Of a stretch of 64,000 nt of DNA, positions 38,126 through 47,027 are shown piece after piece. The DNA lies in assembly GCA_026391455.1 (NCBI GenBank), contig JAPLEH010000023.1:100907-164906 (forward strand), given 5' to 3'. The notes under the pieces are model-generated. The model was not told the origin of the DNA and ran no database searches. It saw only the letters and a list, made by a program, of their open reading frames with translations. The translations under genes were made by a program, and so were the position numbers. Every line of letters begins with the position of its first letter. The first letter of the stretch is position 1. Source of the stretch: Bacteroidota bacterium (GTDB lineage Bacteria; Bacteroidota; Bacteroidia; Chitinophagales; Chitinophagaceae).

Positions 38126-39397
38126 TTATTTAGATCGTAACTTAAGTTTAACGATCACCGGGTTTGATTTCCTGTTTTCTGTGTTATAATATCGTTCCAG
38201 CAGCGGGGGGTATTGCGTTACCCTCGTTTTTGTTTTTTCCCATTGGTTGATCATTTCCAGCGAAGACAGGCTTGTATAAAAGTAACCGTCGTAAAATTCA
38301 AGACCGTCCCGGTTCGCTTTATGACCGAATACAGGTAAAAAATAGTTTGAGGCATCCGTAGAGAGCCGTTCCAACGAAATGAGTTTTTTTGCTGCTGTAT
38401 CATAAAGAAAATTGTACTGAAATTCCGCTTCTGAGCCAGGTTTTGAGAGATATATTTTGGGAATAAACTTAAAAGACAAATATTGTTGCACAAAGCATAT
38501 ATTGGAAATCTGCAGTATAATTTTGTTATTGTAAGCAATCTCATCTACCAGGCTATCTGTGGTATTATAATCGTTTTTCTCAATAATTTCCTGCTTTATC
38601 ACCCTGTCTGCCGGTAGAACAAATTTGAAGGCCCTGACCGCACTGTCTTTATTTATCCTGTACACAGTAAAATTGAGCGGCTCTGCGGCATAAAAGACAC
38701 CTTCTTTTACCCGGAGTGGATGTCCCCACATCAATGAATAGCCCCCCAGCAATCGGCTGATCACCAATGATCGGGATTGATTATAAGGTAAAAAAGATTT
38801 AACCTGTTTATCGTCTTTGTATAGTGAAAATAGGCTATATACTTTGTCCCGGGCCTTCTCCCCACGGTTCAAATATGAAATCCCAGTTACTATGTTATAG
38901 CCATTGCCCAGATACACTTGAGTAGCCGTTTCCTTGTTAACTTTGGTTGTAGAATTTGATTGTAATTTTCCTAAAAGTGTATAATATTTACAATCGCCTT
39001 TCTCCGTAGACCAGTTAATGGAACGTATAGCAATACGATTGCGGTCTCTTTCATAAGAAATATCCATACCCAATGAACCTTCAGAAGGCAGTTTAACCTT
39101 ATTTATAAATTTGCCGGAAAAGGAAAAAAAATATACCGATTTTGTATCCCAATCACCGATTACAAAGCTGCTGTCTGTAATAACTAGTTTGTCTGCAGCG
39201 CCTAAAAGGCATTCTTTGGTTGTTTCAAGCGGTATATATTCAACCTTTTCAAAATAAGTAGAAATAGTTCCCCCAAAAGCAGAGGATGGATCGACCCGTA
39301 GAACCGGAACTTTCTGTGCAAAAAGCGGAACGGAAAAAATCAAAAGAAAACCAACCCATAGGGCAAATCTCATGATAAGGGAATATCTGTTATTCAT
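38126..39397 (-). CDS. Secreted 6-bladed beta-propeller protein
   Basis: I use ATG 39397 (MNNRYSLIMRFALWVG), giving a signal peptide ending SVPLFAQ and 423 residues. The mature part starts like 6-bladed propeller proteins of Bacteroidota: 'FEKVEYIPLETTKECLLGAA', then 'VITDSSFVIGDWDTKSVYFF' and GKFINKVKLPSEG as blade strands. Such proteins are often encoded beside TonB receptors and small secreted peptides. The ligand is unknown. The gene ends 21 bp before the receptor start. Confidence 0.8.
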   Translation of the reverse strand: MNNRYSLIMRFALWVGFLLIFSVPLFAQKVPVLRVDPSSAFGGTISTYFEKVEYIPLETTKECLLGAADKLVITDSSFVIGDWDTKSVYFFSFSGKFINKVKLPSEGSLGMDISYERDRNRIAIRSINWSTEKGDCKYYTLLGKLQSNSTTKVNKETATQVYLGNGYNIVTGISYLNRGEKARDKVYSLFSLYKDDKQVKSFLPYNQSRSLVISRLLGGYSLMWGHPLRVKEGVFYAAEPLNFTVYRINKDSAVRAFKFVLPADRVIKQEIIEKNDYNTTDSLVDEIAYNNKIILQISNICFVQQYLSFKFIPKIYLSKPGSEAEFQYNFLYDTAAKKLISLERLSTDASNYFLPVFGHKANRDGLEFYDGYFYTSLSSLEMINQWEKTKTRVTQYPPLLERYYNTENRKSNPVIVKLKLRSK

Positions 39398-39441
39398 CGT
39401 AATCTGGATTAACACTTAAGTTACAATAAATTTCCGGGAAG

Positions 39442-39849
39442 TCATGAACTTCTAACAAGGCGCTTATTTAAAAATAAAAATAAGCACATGAGCAGTGGCA
39501 ATAAAAATAATACTATTTGCCATTTAAAGGGAATATCCGGAAAAAGATTCGCACAGTCGCAGGATGCATCGCCAATATTTAAAATCAGGAGTACATAAGT
39601 CAGATAACCCAAAGAAAGCAACCCAGCGATAGCAGCACCTGCGCTCTTTGATTCTTTAAACCATAATAACAAAGCCGCAGCAATACTCAGGCCGGGTAGA
39701 AGATAAGATAAAAAACCGACTAACCCGGGGCTGAAGAAATGGCTGGTGCCGGCTTTTACAAGAAAAACATCACGGAATTTAAAATGATAAAAGCTCAATA
39801 TTAAAAGTAGAAAAGACAGAATTGATATGATTATTGCTTTTGATTTCAT
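39442..39849 (-). CDS. MauE/DoxX-like four-helix membrane protein
   Basis: The 135-residue protein has four hydrophobic segments (IIISILSFLLLILSFYHF, FLSYLLPGLSIAAALLLWF, GAAIAGLLSLGYLTYVLLIL, IVLFLLPLLMCLFLFLN). A Cys pair (GDASCDCANLF) lies between the third and fourth. This topology and Cys position match MauE-like redox-associated membrane proteins, which pass electrons for disulfide chemistry in the periplasm. A neighbouring gene encodes a secreted peptide with two Cys, a possible substrate. Confidence 0.65.
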   Translation of the reverse strand: MKSKAIIISILSFLLLILSFYHFKFRDVFLVKAGTSHFFSPGLVGFLSYLLPGLSIAAALLLWFKESKSAGAAIAGLLSLGYLTYVLLILNIGDASCDCANLFPDIPFKWQIVLFLLPLLMCLFLFLNKRLVRSS

Positions 39850-39888
39850 ACTAAAAATGCTTAGTAAAAGGGAGTAATCAGATTACAT

Positions 39889-40986
39889 TTATACAGGTTC
39901 TATAATATAACTGGCAATGGTTTGATCATTATACAAAACATTGCAAATTGAATTCGTTAAAGCAATACTAATAGGGGAACGTTTCCCGAGCCTGGGCACA
40001 TAAATACTTTTCGCATAGGCCCCTTTATTGTCCAGATCATAAATATCTATTACAAAGCGATTATGCGGGTCGATAGCATTTAGTATATACAGGTTATTGC
40101 GAAAAATACAACTTGCCGGAAAAAAAACTACACTAGGTTCAATTTGCAGGCGGAATGTATTGGGTGCTAGTTCTGCATTATATGCCTTAGGAGGAGGCGT
40201 TTTATCAAGCGTGGTAACCGTAACCGGATTGTTCAGATTGCTTTTGTCGAAATAGATAAACAGACCTGTAAAATTACAACAGTACGCAATGTACCTGCTT
40301 TCTTCGCCATACACAAATGAACCATCATATATCATTTGCGGATATTGAATGGATTTGTTAACACCTGCATTTTGCAAGACGGGTATGCGTCCGGTTATAC
40401 TTGTTGAATCGGCAATCACAAAATCGTAAAAACCCAGGGAGTCACTGGTATTAACATACAAATAATTATTTTCAGTCACAAAACAAGTTCGGAAAACAGC
40501 ATTTGTACTTTTCAAAGGAAAATAGGCAACCAATGAATCCCTGCTCCTTCGAAAATCATACTTTTTCATAGCTTTCTGTCTGAAATCGTAAACATGAAGA
40601 AAGTTGTTTGAAAAATTGTAAAAAAGTATATTGCCATTTTCATGTTTACTTTCTCCTTTTACTCCCCATGAATCGTAAATCTCCAGACTATCGTTCAGAA
40701 AATATATTTTTGAATTGCCGGGGCTTACGGCAAATAACTTCCCCTCATTCACTTGTATTGACAGCATCTCTGCCCCTTTTATCCTGTTTCTTTTTATCAG
40801 CCGCATCCCATCCTTAACTTCACGCTTAAAATTCCAGGAGTATCCGGAAACTTCACCCTTAAAGTTTACGTTGACATGCCCCTTTTCAAATTTTTCTACG
40901 GGAATATTGGTACTGTCAGCCTCATTGCAGGCCAACGCTAAGTTTAAGGCATAAGATATAACGAGTAGGTATAAACTATTTTTCAT
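39889..40986 (-). CDS. Propeller-like lipoprotein
   Basis: A 365-residue protein with a lipoprotein signal (LLVISYALNLALACNEA, lipidated Cys20). The rest is beta-rich with blade-like strands ('LFAVSPGNSKIYFLNDSLEI', LHVYDFRQKAMKKYDF, 'NNLYILNAIDPHNRFVIDIY'), resembling TolB-like 6-bladed lipoproteins of Bacteroidota. It is probably periplasmic and bound to the outer membrane. It follows the peptide gene after a hairpin terminator at 41001-41058. Confidence 0.72.
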   Translation of the reverse strand: MKNSLYLLVISYALNLALACNEADSTNIPVEKFEKGHVNVNFKGEVSGYSWNFKREVKDGMRLIKRNRIKGAEMLSIQVNEGKLFAVSPGNSKIYFLNDSLEIYDSWGVKGESKHENGNILFYNFSNNFLHVYDFRQKAMKKYDFRRSRDSLVAYFPLKSTNAVFRTCFVTENNYLYVNTSDSLGFYDFVIADSTSITGRIPVLQNAGVNKSIQYPQMIYDGSFVYGEESRYIAYCCNFTGLFIYFDKSNLNNPVTVTTLDKTPPPKAYNAELAPNTFRLQIEPSVVFFPASCIFRNNLYILNAIDPHNRFVIDIYDLDNKGAYAKSIYVPRLGKRSPISIALTNSICNVLYNDQTIASYIIEPV

Positions 40987-41000
40987 ATTATATAATTGAA

Positions 41001-41058
41001 AAATGTACCTCTTTTATTAGCGGCAATTTATTACCGCCAAATGGAAAGAGGTACATTT
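41001..41058 (-). terminator. Attenuator-like terminator between peptide and lipoprotein genes
   Basis: AAATGTACCTCTTT (41001-41014) and AAAGAGGTACATTT (41045-41058) form a perfect 14-bp stem. The 30-nt loop holds a second small stem (GCGG/CCGC). On the minus strand the stem runs into TTTTT. Partial readthrough would give more peptide mRNA than downstream mRNA. Confidence 0.78.
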
Positions 41059-41107
41059 TACATTGGGGTTAAATTCCTACTCCAGTAAGTAAGAATTAAC
41101 ACTTTTG

Positions 41108-41302
41108 TCAGGGCTGCGCTGTAGCAGTTGCAACTTCCACATTACCGGTGCTCTCAGCAACGGTTCCGTCAGGCAGTGTGATTCTGCAATAACCTGTAGA
41201 ACCAACACATTTTACTGAAGGTTTCAATGCAAATGCAGAGAAACTAACGAAAGCGAGTGCTGCTACTGCGGTAAACGCGAGCATTTTTTTAACTTTTGTC
41301 AT
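41108..41302 (-). CDS. Small secreted peptide with two cysteines
   Basis: I start at ATG 41302 (MTKVKKMLAFTAVAALAF), giving 64 residues; a GTG 14 codons upstream is less likely. The signal peptide ends SFSAFA, leaving about 39 mature residues beginning LKPSVKCVGSTGYCRITL and ending GNVEVATATAQP. The two Cys are seven residues apart. The family is not recognised. It is reminiscent in size and context of the NVEALA peptides that occur beside propeller proteins in Bacteroides, but that motif is not present as such. A terminator follows and a LuxR-type regulator is encoded upstream. Confidence 0.6.
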   Translation of the reverse strand: MTKVKKMLAFTAVAALAFVSFSAFALKPSVKCVGSTGYCRITLPDGTVAESTGNVEVATATAQP

Positions 41303-41810
41303 GGTAATGAAATTTAGTGTGTGATAAAAAATGTTTGAAATCACATTTAAGTTAGTTTGAAATAATAAAGTGTAAAAATCTTTTTTGGAAAACCCTACTC
41401 ATTAGGATAGGTTTTTATATTTTTTGTTTCACCTTGTCGGTCAAATAAAAATAATCAAACGAAACTAAGACAGCAATCTTAGGTGTTAACTCTTAATTCG
41501 TAATTTTAACTATAGTTACAAAACATATACATCTATTACCTGATTGTAAGGATTGATTCTGCAAGGGTATAGCTAAGGGGTAAAAGTAAAGACATCGCTG
41601 TTAACAATGTATACTATCTGCATTAATAAAAAATAATACCCCGACCATGAATAAACGAAATTGGCAGCAAATAATTTTTAATACGAAAAAAGAAAAGTAG
41701 AAATTGAATGATGTAAGATATGATCTCGACTAACTAGATTGATCTGTATAATTAAAAAATGGGGAAAAAACAATCTATAAGAAGTTTGATATAGCGGGGG
41801 GATAATTGAC
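41303..41810. promoter_or_regulatory. 508-bp AT-rich upstream region of the peptide gene
   Basis: No gene is visible. TAACTATAGTTA (41507-41518) is a perfect 12-bp palindrome and may be an operator. I see no exact TAnnTTTG promoter on the minus strand. The length suggests regulated expression, perhaps by the upstream LuxR-type protein. Confidence 0.35.
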
Positions 41811-42572
41811 TTAAATCAAATTCATATTAATAGCAGATGAAATAGCTTCAGCCATATTCTTTACCTGTAATTTTTTGAAAATATTTCCTTTGTGGAATTT
41901 TACTGTCGCTTCCGAAATATGCAGTTCGAGAGCAATTTGATCAATTTTAAATCCTCTTGTTGCCAACGTTATAATCGACAATTCCTGTCCTGTTAGCTTT
42001 ACCCGTTTGTAGGTTACCCATTCTTTAGCAGATAAGTCCAATACAAATGTTTTATTGTTGCCTTTTTGGGTGATACATATATTCCCAGCGCCTTTGTTAG
42101 GAGAATGAGTAACCAGGCACAAAGCCAACCAGATATTATTATACCTGTCCAGTACCAATGGTGTAACCTTTTGATTTACCAGTACCAGACGGCCGGTTGG
42201 TTGTTTCAAATGATAATCAAAAGATAATGTGTTGTTTAAACGAACATCTGGAGACTGTTTAATATAAAAGTCATAGCTGGCTTCATTAATTTGTTGAATC
42301 ATCCACAGATCGGAGGCAGGTACCTGTTTCTTATAAAAATCAAATCCCATCTTACGTACATTTCGGGATTTTTCCCCGCATAGAAACAAAGGGTCATCCG
42401 ACACATAAAGAAACCCTTTTTGATGAAAATCAATAATGAAAACAGACTGGCGTATAGTACGCGCGAATGCATCAGCGGCTTGCAAATAACAATCAACCAT
42501 CTGATAATCCGAATTGGTTGGGGGTGACGTTAGTTTTAAAGGCCTGAAGAAGTCTGCTGCAGCAATATTCAT
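41811..42572 (-). CDS. PAS-like/LuxR-type HTH regulator of the peptide locus
   Basis: Starting at ATG 42572 (MNIAAADFFRPLK) the protein has 253 residues. The N-terminal part resembles a PAS-type sensor ('SVFIIDFHQKGFLYVSDDPL', 'NNIWLALCLVTHSPNKGAG'). The C-terminal ~60 residues are a LuxR HTH ('LTGQELSIITLATRGFKIDQ', IALELHISEATVKFHKGNIFKKLQ). It lies upstream of the peptide gene in the same orientation and may control it. The inverted repeat AACACT-ACA-AGTGTT at 42639-42653 lies 67 bp upstream of its start. Confidence 0.8.
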   Translation of the reverse strand: MNIAAADFFRPLKLTSPPTNSDYQMVDCYLQAADAFARTIRQSVFIIDFHQKGFLYVSDDPLFLCGEKSRNVRKMGFDFYKKQVPASDLWMIQQINEASYDFYIKQSPDVRLNNTLSFDYHLKQPTGRLVLVNQKVTPLVLDRYNNIWLALCLVTHSPNKGAGNICITQKGNNKTFVLDLSAKEWVTYKRVKLTGQELSIITLATRGFKIDQIALELHISEATVKFHKGNIFKKLQVKNMAEAISSAINMNLI

Positions 42573-43143
42573 ATTATCTGATATTAGCAAATTTCGAACC
42601 AATAAAATCCATAATACGCAATGCTTTATTATTAAATGAACACTACAAGTGTTGCTTAGTATAGTTTAAATTATGAATTTGCTGAAGACATTGAGATAAA
42701 AACCGGAAACAACTTTTTGGCTTAAGTAAAAACATTGGTTGAGGAATAAGAGTATGCTATTAGTTTAACTTGTCTAGTGTTATCTGTATCATCTTATTCT
42801 TGAGGAAAAGAAAAGCGGATGATTAATATGGATAAACCCTTTGTCGCCCGTTCCCTGCCTGCCCGTTTTACCTGTAGCCAGGCAAACAGACATTGAACCA
42901 CCAGCAAAAAAACAGACCGTAAGATCTGTTTCAATATATAGCCCTGGTAGAACTTGTATCGAACAGAATAATCTTTTATTTTAGAGGATAAACTTGAAAG
43001 AAAATTATGGTATGCGTTTCCAAAGGCATTTCCTTTCTCCTTTGGAATTTATCAATGGAAATGCAATAAGCCCGAACAGCTTACTTTGATCGACTTATCG
43101 TTTCTACCATTATAGCTATATCTTTGTACACTTATGGTACAAC
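42573..43143. other. 571-bp region with a recombinase-tail-like segment
   Basis: No intact gene. At 42942-42998 one plus-strand frame reads ALVELVSNRIIFYFRG, resembling the end of the decayed recombinase at 51340-51410 (VVPEKLVSNKIIQFFERM). The DNA around GTATCGAACA is also alike. A weak hairpin AAACAGA/TCTGTTT lies at 42910-42931. TATCTTTG (43119-43126) matches the -7 promoter element for the mini-protein gene. Confidence 0.45.
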
Positions 43144-43308
43144 ATGGAAAAACGGGAAGAAATTACCATGCAGCCATACGTAAATAATTCACTAACCTTT
43201 AAATTTAATTGTATGTCGAAAAAGAAAGCTGAACCCAGGAAGAATAAGCCTACAAAAAAGAAAAGCTCCGCACAGAAGAAGGCGGATCCAAAGAAAAAAG
43301 CACGCTAA
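43144..43308 (+). CDS. Lysine-rich mini-protein
   Basis: The ORF encodes 54 residues from ATG 43144, or 31 from the in-frame ATG 43213 (MSKKKAEPRKNKPTKKK, then SSAQKKADPKKKAR). The second part is over half Lys or Arg and has no hydrophobic core, so it should bind nucleic acid or another acidic partner. A TATCTTTG promoter element lies 17 bp before the first ATG and a strong terminator 15 bp after the stop, which makes this a real transcription unit. The second start is likelier if leader length is normal. Confidence 0.6.
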   Translation: MEKREEITMQPYVNNSLTFKFNCMSKKKAEPRKNKPTKKKSSAQKKADPKKKAR

Positions 43309-43323
43309 GATAATAGCACAGAT

Positions 43324-43352
43324 AGCCCGGTTAACAGCCGGGCTCTTTCTTT
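43324..43352 (+). terminator. Terminator of the lysine-rich mini-gene
   Basis: AGCCCGG (43324-43330) and CCGGGCT (43338-43344) form a GC-rich stem with a 7-nt loop, followed by CTTTCTTT. Confidence 0.85.
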
Positions 43353-43555
43353 ATAGTAACGCACAAATACTGGTGACCATTACCTAAAAAGTTGGAAAAT
43401 AAGACAAGACAAAAAATCGTAAGATGTTCATTACCAAACTGTTTTATGCCCGATTTTTTCTGGTGTTACACCAATAAGTAACCTGTCAGAATAGACAATT
43501 TAAAGCCTGTCATGACAAAGCTTTCTGAAAAAATCACTCATGTAGAAAAATGACA

Positions 43556-44023
43556 TTACAGCTTCCTGGTTGGAATAAACAGTAGCGGAATATGGGTATG
43601 GTGCAGAACATGTTCAGCTATACTTCCCAATAGTATCCTTTCCAACCATCGTCTGCTGTGCGACCCCATGATGATCAAGTCCGCCTTCAATGATTCTGCA
43701 GTAGATAAAATGGTATCTCCGGCAGCGCCCTCCTTTACCAATGTTTCAATTTTGCTATGCCCCAGGTGTTCCTTCACCTTTTGAAGAAACTCCGCTGAAC
43801 CACTTTTTATTCTCTCTACACCTTCAGTACCCATCAGGTCAATATTCATATACCCCCCGAATCCCATTATGGGATCGTAAATCGTGGAGGCGTAGTACCC
43901 GGGGTTTTCAATGACATGCAGCAATATTATTTCATCGCCCATGCCTTCGCAAAGCGAAAATCCTGTTTCTGCCACTTTTTGTGCAGTCGGATCATAGTCG
44001 AGTGCAATTAATACTTTCTTCAT
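43556..44023 (-). CDS. Universal stress protein (UspA family)
   Basis: A single-domain Usp of 155 residues. It begins KKVLIALDYDPTAQKVA and holds the ATP-binding loop G-2x-G-9x-G/S in 'MGSHSRRWLERILLGSIAEH', with HTHIPLLFIP at the end. These proteins bind ATP and support survival in stress; the exact role is unknown. It is last in the stress operon, 3 bp after the acidic small protein. Confidence 0.93.
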   Translation of the reverse strand: MKKVLIALDYDPTAQKVAETGFSLCEGMGDEIILLHVIENPGYYASTIYDPIMGFGGYMNIDLMGTEGVERIKSGSAEFLQKVKEHLGHSKIETLVKEGAAGDTILSTAESLKADLIIMGSHSRRWLERILLGSIAEHVLHHTHIPLLFIPTRKL

Positions 44024-44026
44024 AGC

Positions 44027-44362
44027 TTATTCCTTTTCCTCTTCCAGATTATTATGATTATCGCCCCCTATGCTGTAGGAGTTGTTTTCTTCATCTTCGC
44101 TTCCGGTGTCTTCCTGTTTGTCATCCAGTTCAGAACCGGGTACATCCAGATCGCCACCCGTTTCATCATCTTTAAAATCCATTTCGTTATTCTTTGAAGT
44201 TATATTGCCTTTAATGGGCTTTTTAACTTCGTTCAGATCTTCGGGATCGGTATCCGTTTCTTGACTCCTGTTATAGATGTCTTCGCTGATCGGGTAAACC
44301 GGATATCCATCTTCCTTTTCTTCTTTCGTTTCTTTTATTTCAGCTATTCTTTTCTTACTCAT
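44027..44362 (-). CDS. Acidic, disordered small protein
   Basis: The 111 residues are rich in Asp, Glu and Asn and probably unfolded. A short conserved-looking stretch near the start, EDGYPVYPISEDIYNR, resembles hypothetical proteins in stress clusters of Bacteroidota. No domain is recognised. It lies between the 71-residue protein and the universal stress protein, with 12- and 3-bp gaps. Confidence 0.7.
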   Translation of the reverse strand: MSKKRIAEIKETKEEKEDGYPVYPISEDIYNRSQETDTDPEDLNEVKKPIKGNITSKNNEMDFKDDETGGDLDVPGSELDDKQEDTGSEDEENNSYSIGGDNHNNLEEEKE

Positions 44363-44374
44363 TTTAAAGGGGAA

Positions 44375-44590
44375 TTAATTTACTGCTTTCTTGACTTTTG
44401 CATACTTGGTAAGCAATGATTTCAGTGACTCATCGTACGCTTTCAGGTTATCAGGCGTTATTTCCGGGCGGCTTTCATCTGGGATAGTAACCGGCATCTC
44501 TGTTATATATTTTGACAATTCCGGAAACTGATCCTGTATTTGCATAGTCGTTTTTAAAATATCCTTATTGATTTCGTCCTCCTTTTTCAT
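44375..44590 (-). CDS. Small conserved-looking protein of unknown function
   Basis: The 71-residue product, with core QFPELSKYITEMPVTIPD followed by 'PEITPDNLKAYDESLKSLL', looks folded and helical. It has no signal peptide and no known domain. It is in the stress operon, 120 bp after cbpM. Confidence 0.68.
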   Translation of the reverse strand: MKKEDEINKDILKTTMQIQDQFPELSKYITEMPVTIPDESRPEITPDNLKAYDESLKSLLTKYAKVKKAVN

Positions 44591-44710
44591 ACACTTTTCA
44601 TAATAGTTTCAGCACTATAAATTTGCATCTGAATAGGTTAATTACCGTTATATAATTTAATAAATGGTTTACATCATTTACACTTCCGGGCGGATCGATT
44701 AAATGCTGAT

Positions 44711-45007
44711 TTACATACCCTCATAATAACCCAGTTTATTAGTGAGGGCTAAAATCTGCATTTGCATTTGTTCCATTTTTTGCAATAGATTGGATATGGT
44801 TTCAATGCCCTCCATGTTAATACCAAGGTCAACATGGAGGCGTATCATTTTCTCTGCCTGGGCTAACTGATTTTCAGATATGAACACTCTTTCTTCAATC
44901 GAAATAATATCTATTAAACCCGATGCGTTCAGCTGGTTAATTACCGAAAACGCAATATTATGTGATAAGCAAAACTCATCGGTGGGTATCATCTTATCTG
45001 TTCCCAT
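44711..45007 (-). CDS. cbpM: Chaperone modulator CbpM
   Basis: A 98-residue MerR-like protein with the CbpM layout: an N-terminal HTH-like part ('FCLSHNIAFSVINQLNASGL'), 'FISENQLAQAEKMIRLHVDL', GINMEGIETI and a C-terminal coiled coil. CbpM binds the J-domain of CbpA and restrains it. cbpA lies 8 bp upstream in the same operon. Confidence 0.9.
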   Translation of the reverse strand: MGTDKMIPTDEFCLSHNIAFSVINQLNASGLIDIISIEERVFISENQLAQAEKMIRLHVDLGINMEGIETISNLLQKMEQMQMQILALTNKLGYYEGM

Positions 45008-45015
45008 AATCGGGT

Positions 45016-45894
45016 TTATTTGATTTTGGACAATTCGGTGAACAGCATTTTTTGCTGGTCGGTAAGATTAACTGGTAATTTGATTTCATAGGTCACATAT
45101 AAATCACCGGATTGCCCTTCTCTTTTGTAGACCGTAATACCTTTCGCTTTTAAGCGGATTTTGGTGCCATTTTGTGTCTCAGGGCTTATACTAAGTTTTA
45201 CTTTCCCTTTCAGCGTTTCGACTATTGTTTCCCCGCCAAGCATTGCAGTAAACAAGTCGATTGTAGCTTTGGTATAAAGATCATTGCCTAGTCTTTTAAA
45301 ATCCGGATTGGCGGAAATAAGGAAAGTGATATATAGATCTCCGTCCGGTCCTCCGCTAACGCCCGTTGCACCATATCCTTTTAACTTGATAACCTGGCCA
45401 TTTTCAACACCCGCCGGTATTGTAATGCGAATATTCTTACCGTTGACAGTTAGTGTTTGTTTATGCGTTTCCATCACATCGGTCAAATTGAGTGTAAACG
45501 CTGCAGTATAGTCCTGTCCCCTGAACTTTGTTTGCCTGCTGCGTTCACTGCCGCCAAACATAGATTCAAAAAAACTGGAAAAATCACCCTCCTCATTCCC
45601 GGGAAATTGCGGCCCACCCGGTCTGGGATTTCGAGGCTGTGAATTACGCTGCGCTTCAAACTGATCAGCATGTTGCCAGTCTTTTCCATATTGGTCGTAC
45701 TTCTTTCTTTTTTCAGGATCACTTAGTACTTCGTTTGCTTCATTGACTGACTGGAACTTTTTATTGGCATCTTTATCATTTGGATTCAGGTCCGGGTGAA
45801 ACTTCCTTGCAAGTTTTCGGTATGCCTTTTTGATATCCGCTTCCGATGCTGATTTATCTACTTCAAGTATGCTGTAATAATCAATGAACTCCAT
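45016..45894 (-). CDS. cbpA: DnaJ-class co-chaperone CbpA
   Basis: The 292-residue protein has an N-terminal J-domain ([20 protein letters not shown], with HPD in RKFHPDLNP), a Gly-rich linker, and the two C-terminal substrate domains. It lacks the zinc-finger Cys repeats of DnaJ, so it is of the CbpA type. It delivers unfolded protein to DnaK. It is paired with cbpM. Confidence 0.94.
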   Translation of the reverse strand: MEFIDYYSILEVDKSASEADIKKAYRKLARKFHPDLNPNDKDANKKFQSVNEANEVLSDPEKRKKYDQYGKDWQHADQFEAQRNSQPRNPRPGGPQFPGNEEGDFSSFFESMFGGSERSRQTKFRGQDYTAAFTLNLTDVMETHKQTLTVNGKNIRITIPAGVENGQVIKLKGYGATGVSGGPDGDLYITFLISANPDFKRLGNDLYTKATIDLFTAMLGGETIVETLKGKVKLSISPETQNGTKIRLKAKGITVYKREGQSGDLYVTYEIKLPVNLTDQQKMLFTELSKIK

Positions 45895-45923
45895 GAAGAT
45901 TGGCTGAAATGAAAATAAATATC

Positions 45924-47027
45924 TTATACTGTAACCGTTTCGTTAATATAGACCGGATAGTCAGTATATCCCTTTTCATCGGCTGTATAGAATAAATCCA
46001 TCTTAAGGTCTTTTGACAGTGGCCAATTATTAGACATCCTTTCAACCAGGTCCGGATTATTAATAAATGGCCTGCCAAATGCAACAAGATCAGTAAGCCC
46101 TGATTGAATATCATTCTCTGCCTTCTCCAGATCGTAACCACCGCAAAGGATAATGTTGTTTGTAAAATTCTTCCGGATACATTTTTTTATTGAAAGGGGA
46201 ACATTTGGCGCACCCATAACTGAATGGTCAACAACATGTATATACGCAATGCCGAGTTTATTTAATTCTTTGGAGAGGTAATCATACGTAGCATCAATTT
46301 CAGGATAAGGAGGCATATCACCGGCCGCTCCGTAAGGTGATAATCGAATTCCGGTTTTTTCTTTGCCAATGGCTTCAGCAACAGCAGCCACAACTTCCAG
46401 CACGAAACGGCAACGGTTCTCAATACTTCCTCCATAAGTATCATTGCGGACATTGCTGACCGGGGATATAAACTCCTCCAGCAAATAGCCATTCGCACCA
46501 TGAAGTTCCACACCGTCAAACCTCGCTATCATGGCATTCTTTGCCGCCGATATATATTCATCTTTTGTTGATTGAATATCCTCTGCAGTCATTGCTTCAG
46601 GCATTTGATAATCCTGTATCTGTTTGGCATCCGTCCACATTTGCCCTGCGGGTTTTATTGCTGATGGTGCCAGTATGCGTGATCCTTCAGACATATTAAG
46701 CGGATGGCTGATTCTGCCGCAATGCATTAACTGAACGAATATTTTTCCGCCGTTTCCATGTGCGGCATTCGTTACTTTTCTCCAGCCAATTACTTGTTCC
46801 CGGTTGAAAATACCCGGTATCCTTGCATAACCTAATCCATTCGCAGACGGGGCAGTTCCTTCGGTGATAATTAACCCGGCCTGGGAGCGCTGTTCGTAAT
46901 ATTTTGCCATCAGCTCATTTGGAATATTGCCAATCGCCCTGCACCGGGTAAGGGGTGCCATTACAATACCGTTAAGTAAACTGACAGATCCGATTGTGGT
47001 TTGTTCAAATAATTTATACGTTTTCAT
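45924..47027 (-). CDS. Old yellow enzyme family ene-reductase
   Basis: A 367-residue FMN-binding TIM barrel: '[20 protein letters not shown]', '[20 protein letters not shown]', '[16 protein letters not shown]', '[20 protein letters not shown]' and [13 protein letters not shown]. It reduces activated C=C bonds with NAD(P)H and is often involved in electrophile defence. The His-x-x-Asn pair of the active site is in 'ELHGANGY'. Its ATG overlaps the dehydrogenase gene by 14 bp. Confidence 0.93.
   Translation of the reverse strand: MKTYKLFEQTTIGSVSLLNGIVMAPLTRCRAIGNIPNELMAKYYEQRSQAGLIITEGTAPSANGLGYARIPGIFNREQVIGWRKVTNAAHGNGGKIFVQLMHCGRISHPLNMSEGSRILAPSAIKPAGQMWTDAKQIQDYQMPEAMTAEDIQSTKDEYISAAKNAMIARFDGVELHGANGYLLEEFISPVSNVRNDTYGGSIENRCRFVLEVVAAVAEAIGKEKTGIRLSPYGAAGDMPPYPEIDATYDYLSKELNKLGIAYIHVVDHSVMGAPNVPLSIKKCIRKNFTNNIILCGGYDLEKAENDIQSGLTDLVAFGRPFINNPDLVERMSNNWPLSKDLKMDLFYTADEKGYTDYPVYINETVTV

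Noticed and set aside
42940..42990. tRNA-like TATCGAAC sequence
   Set aside because: No cloverleaf can be drawn; it aligns better with the recombinase gene end at 51350-51400.
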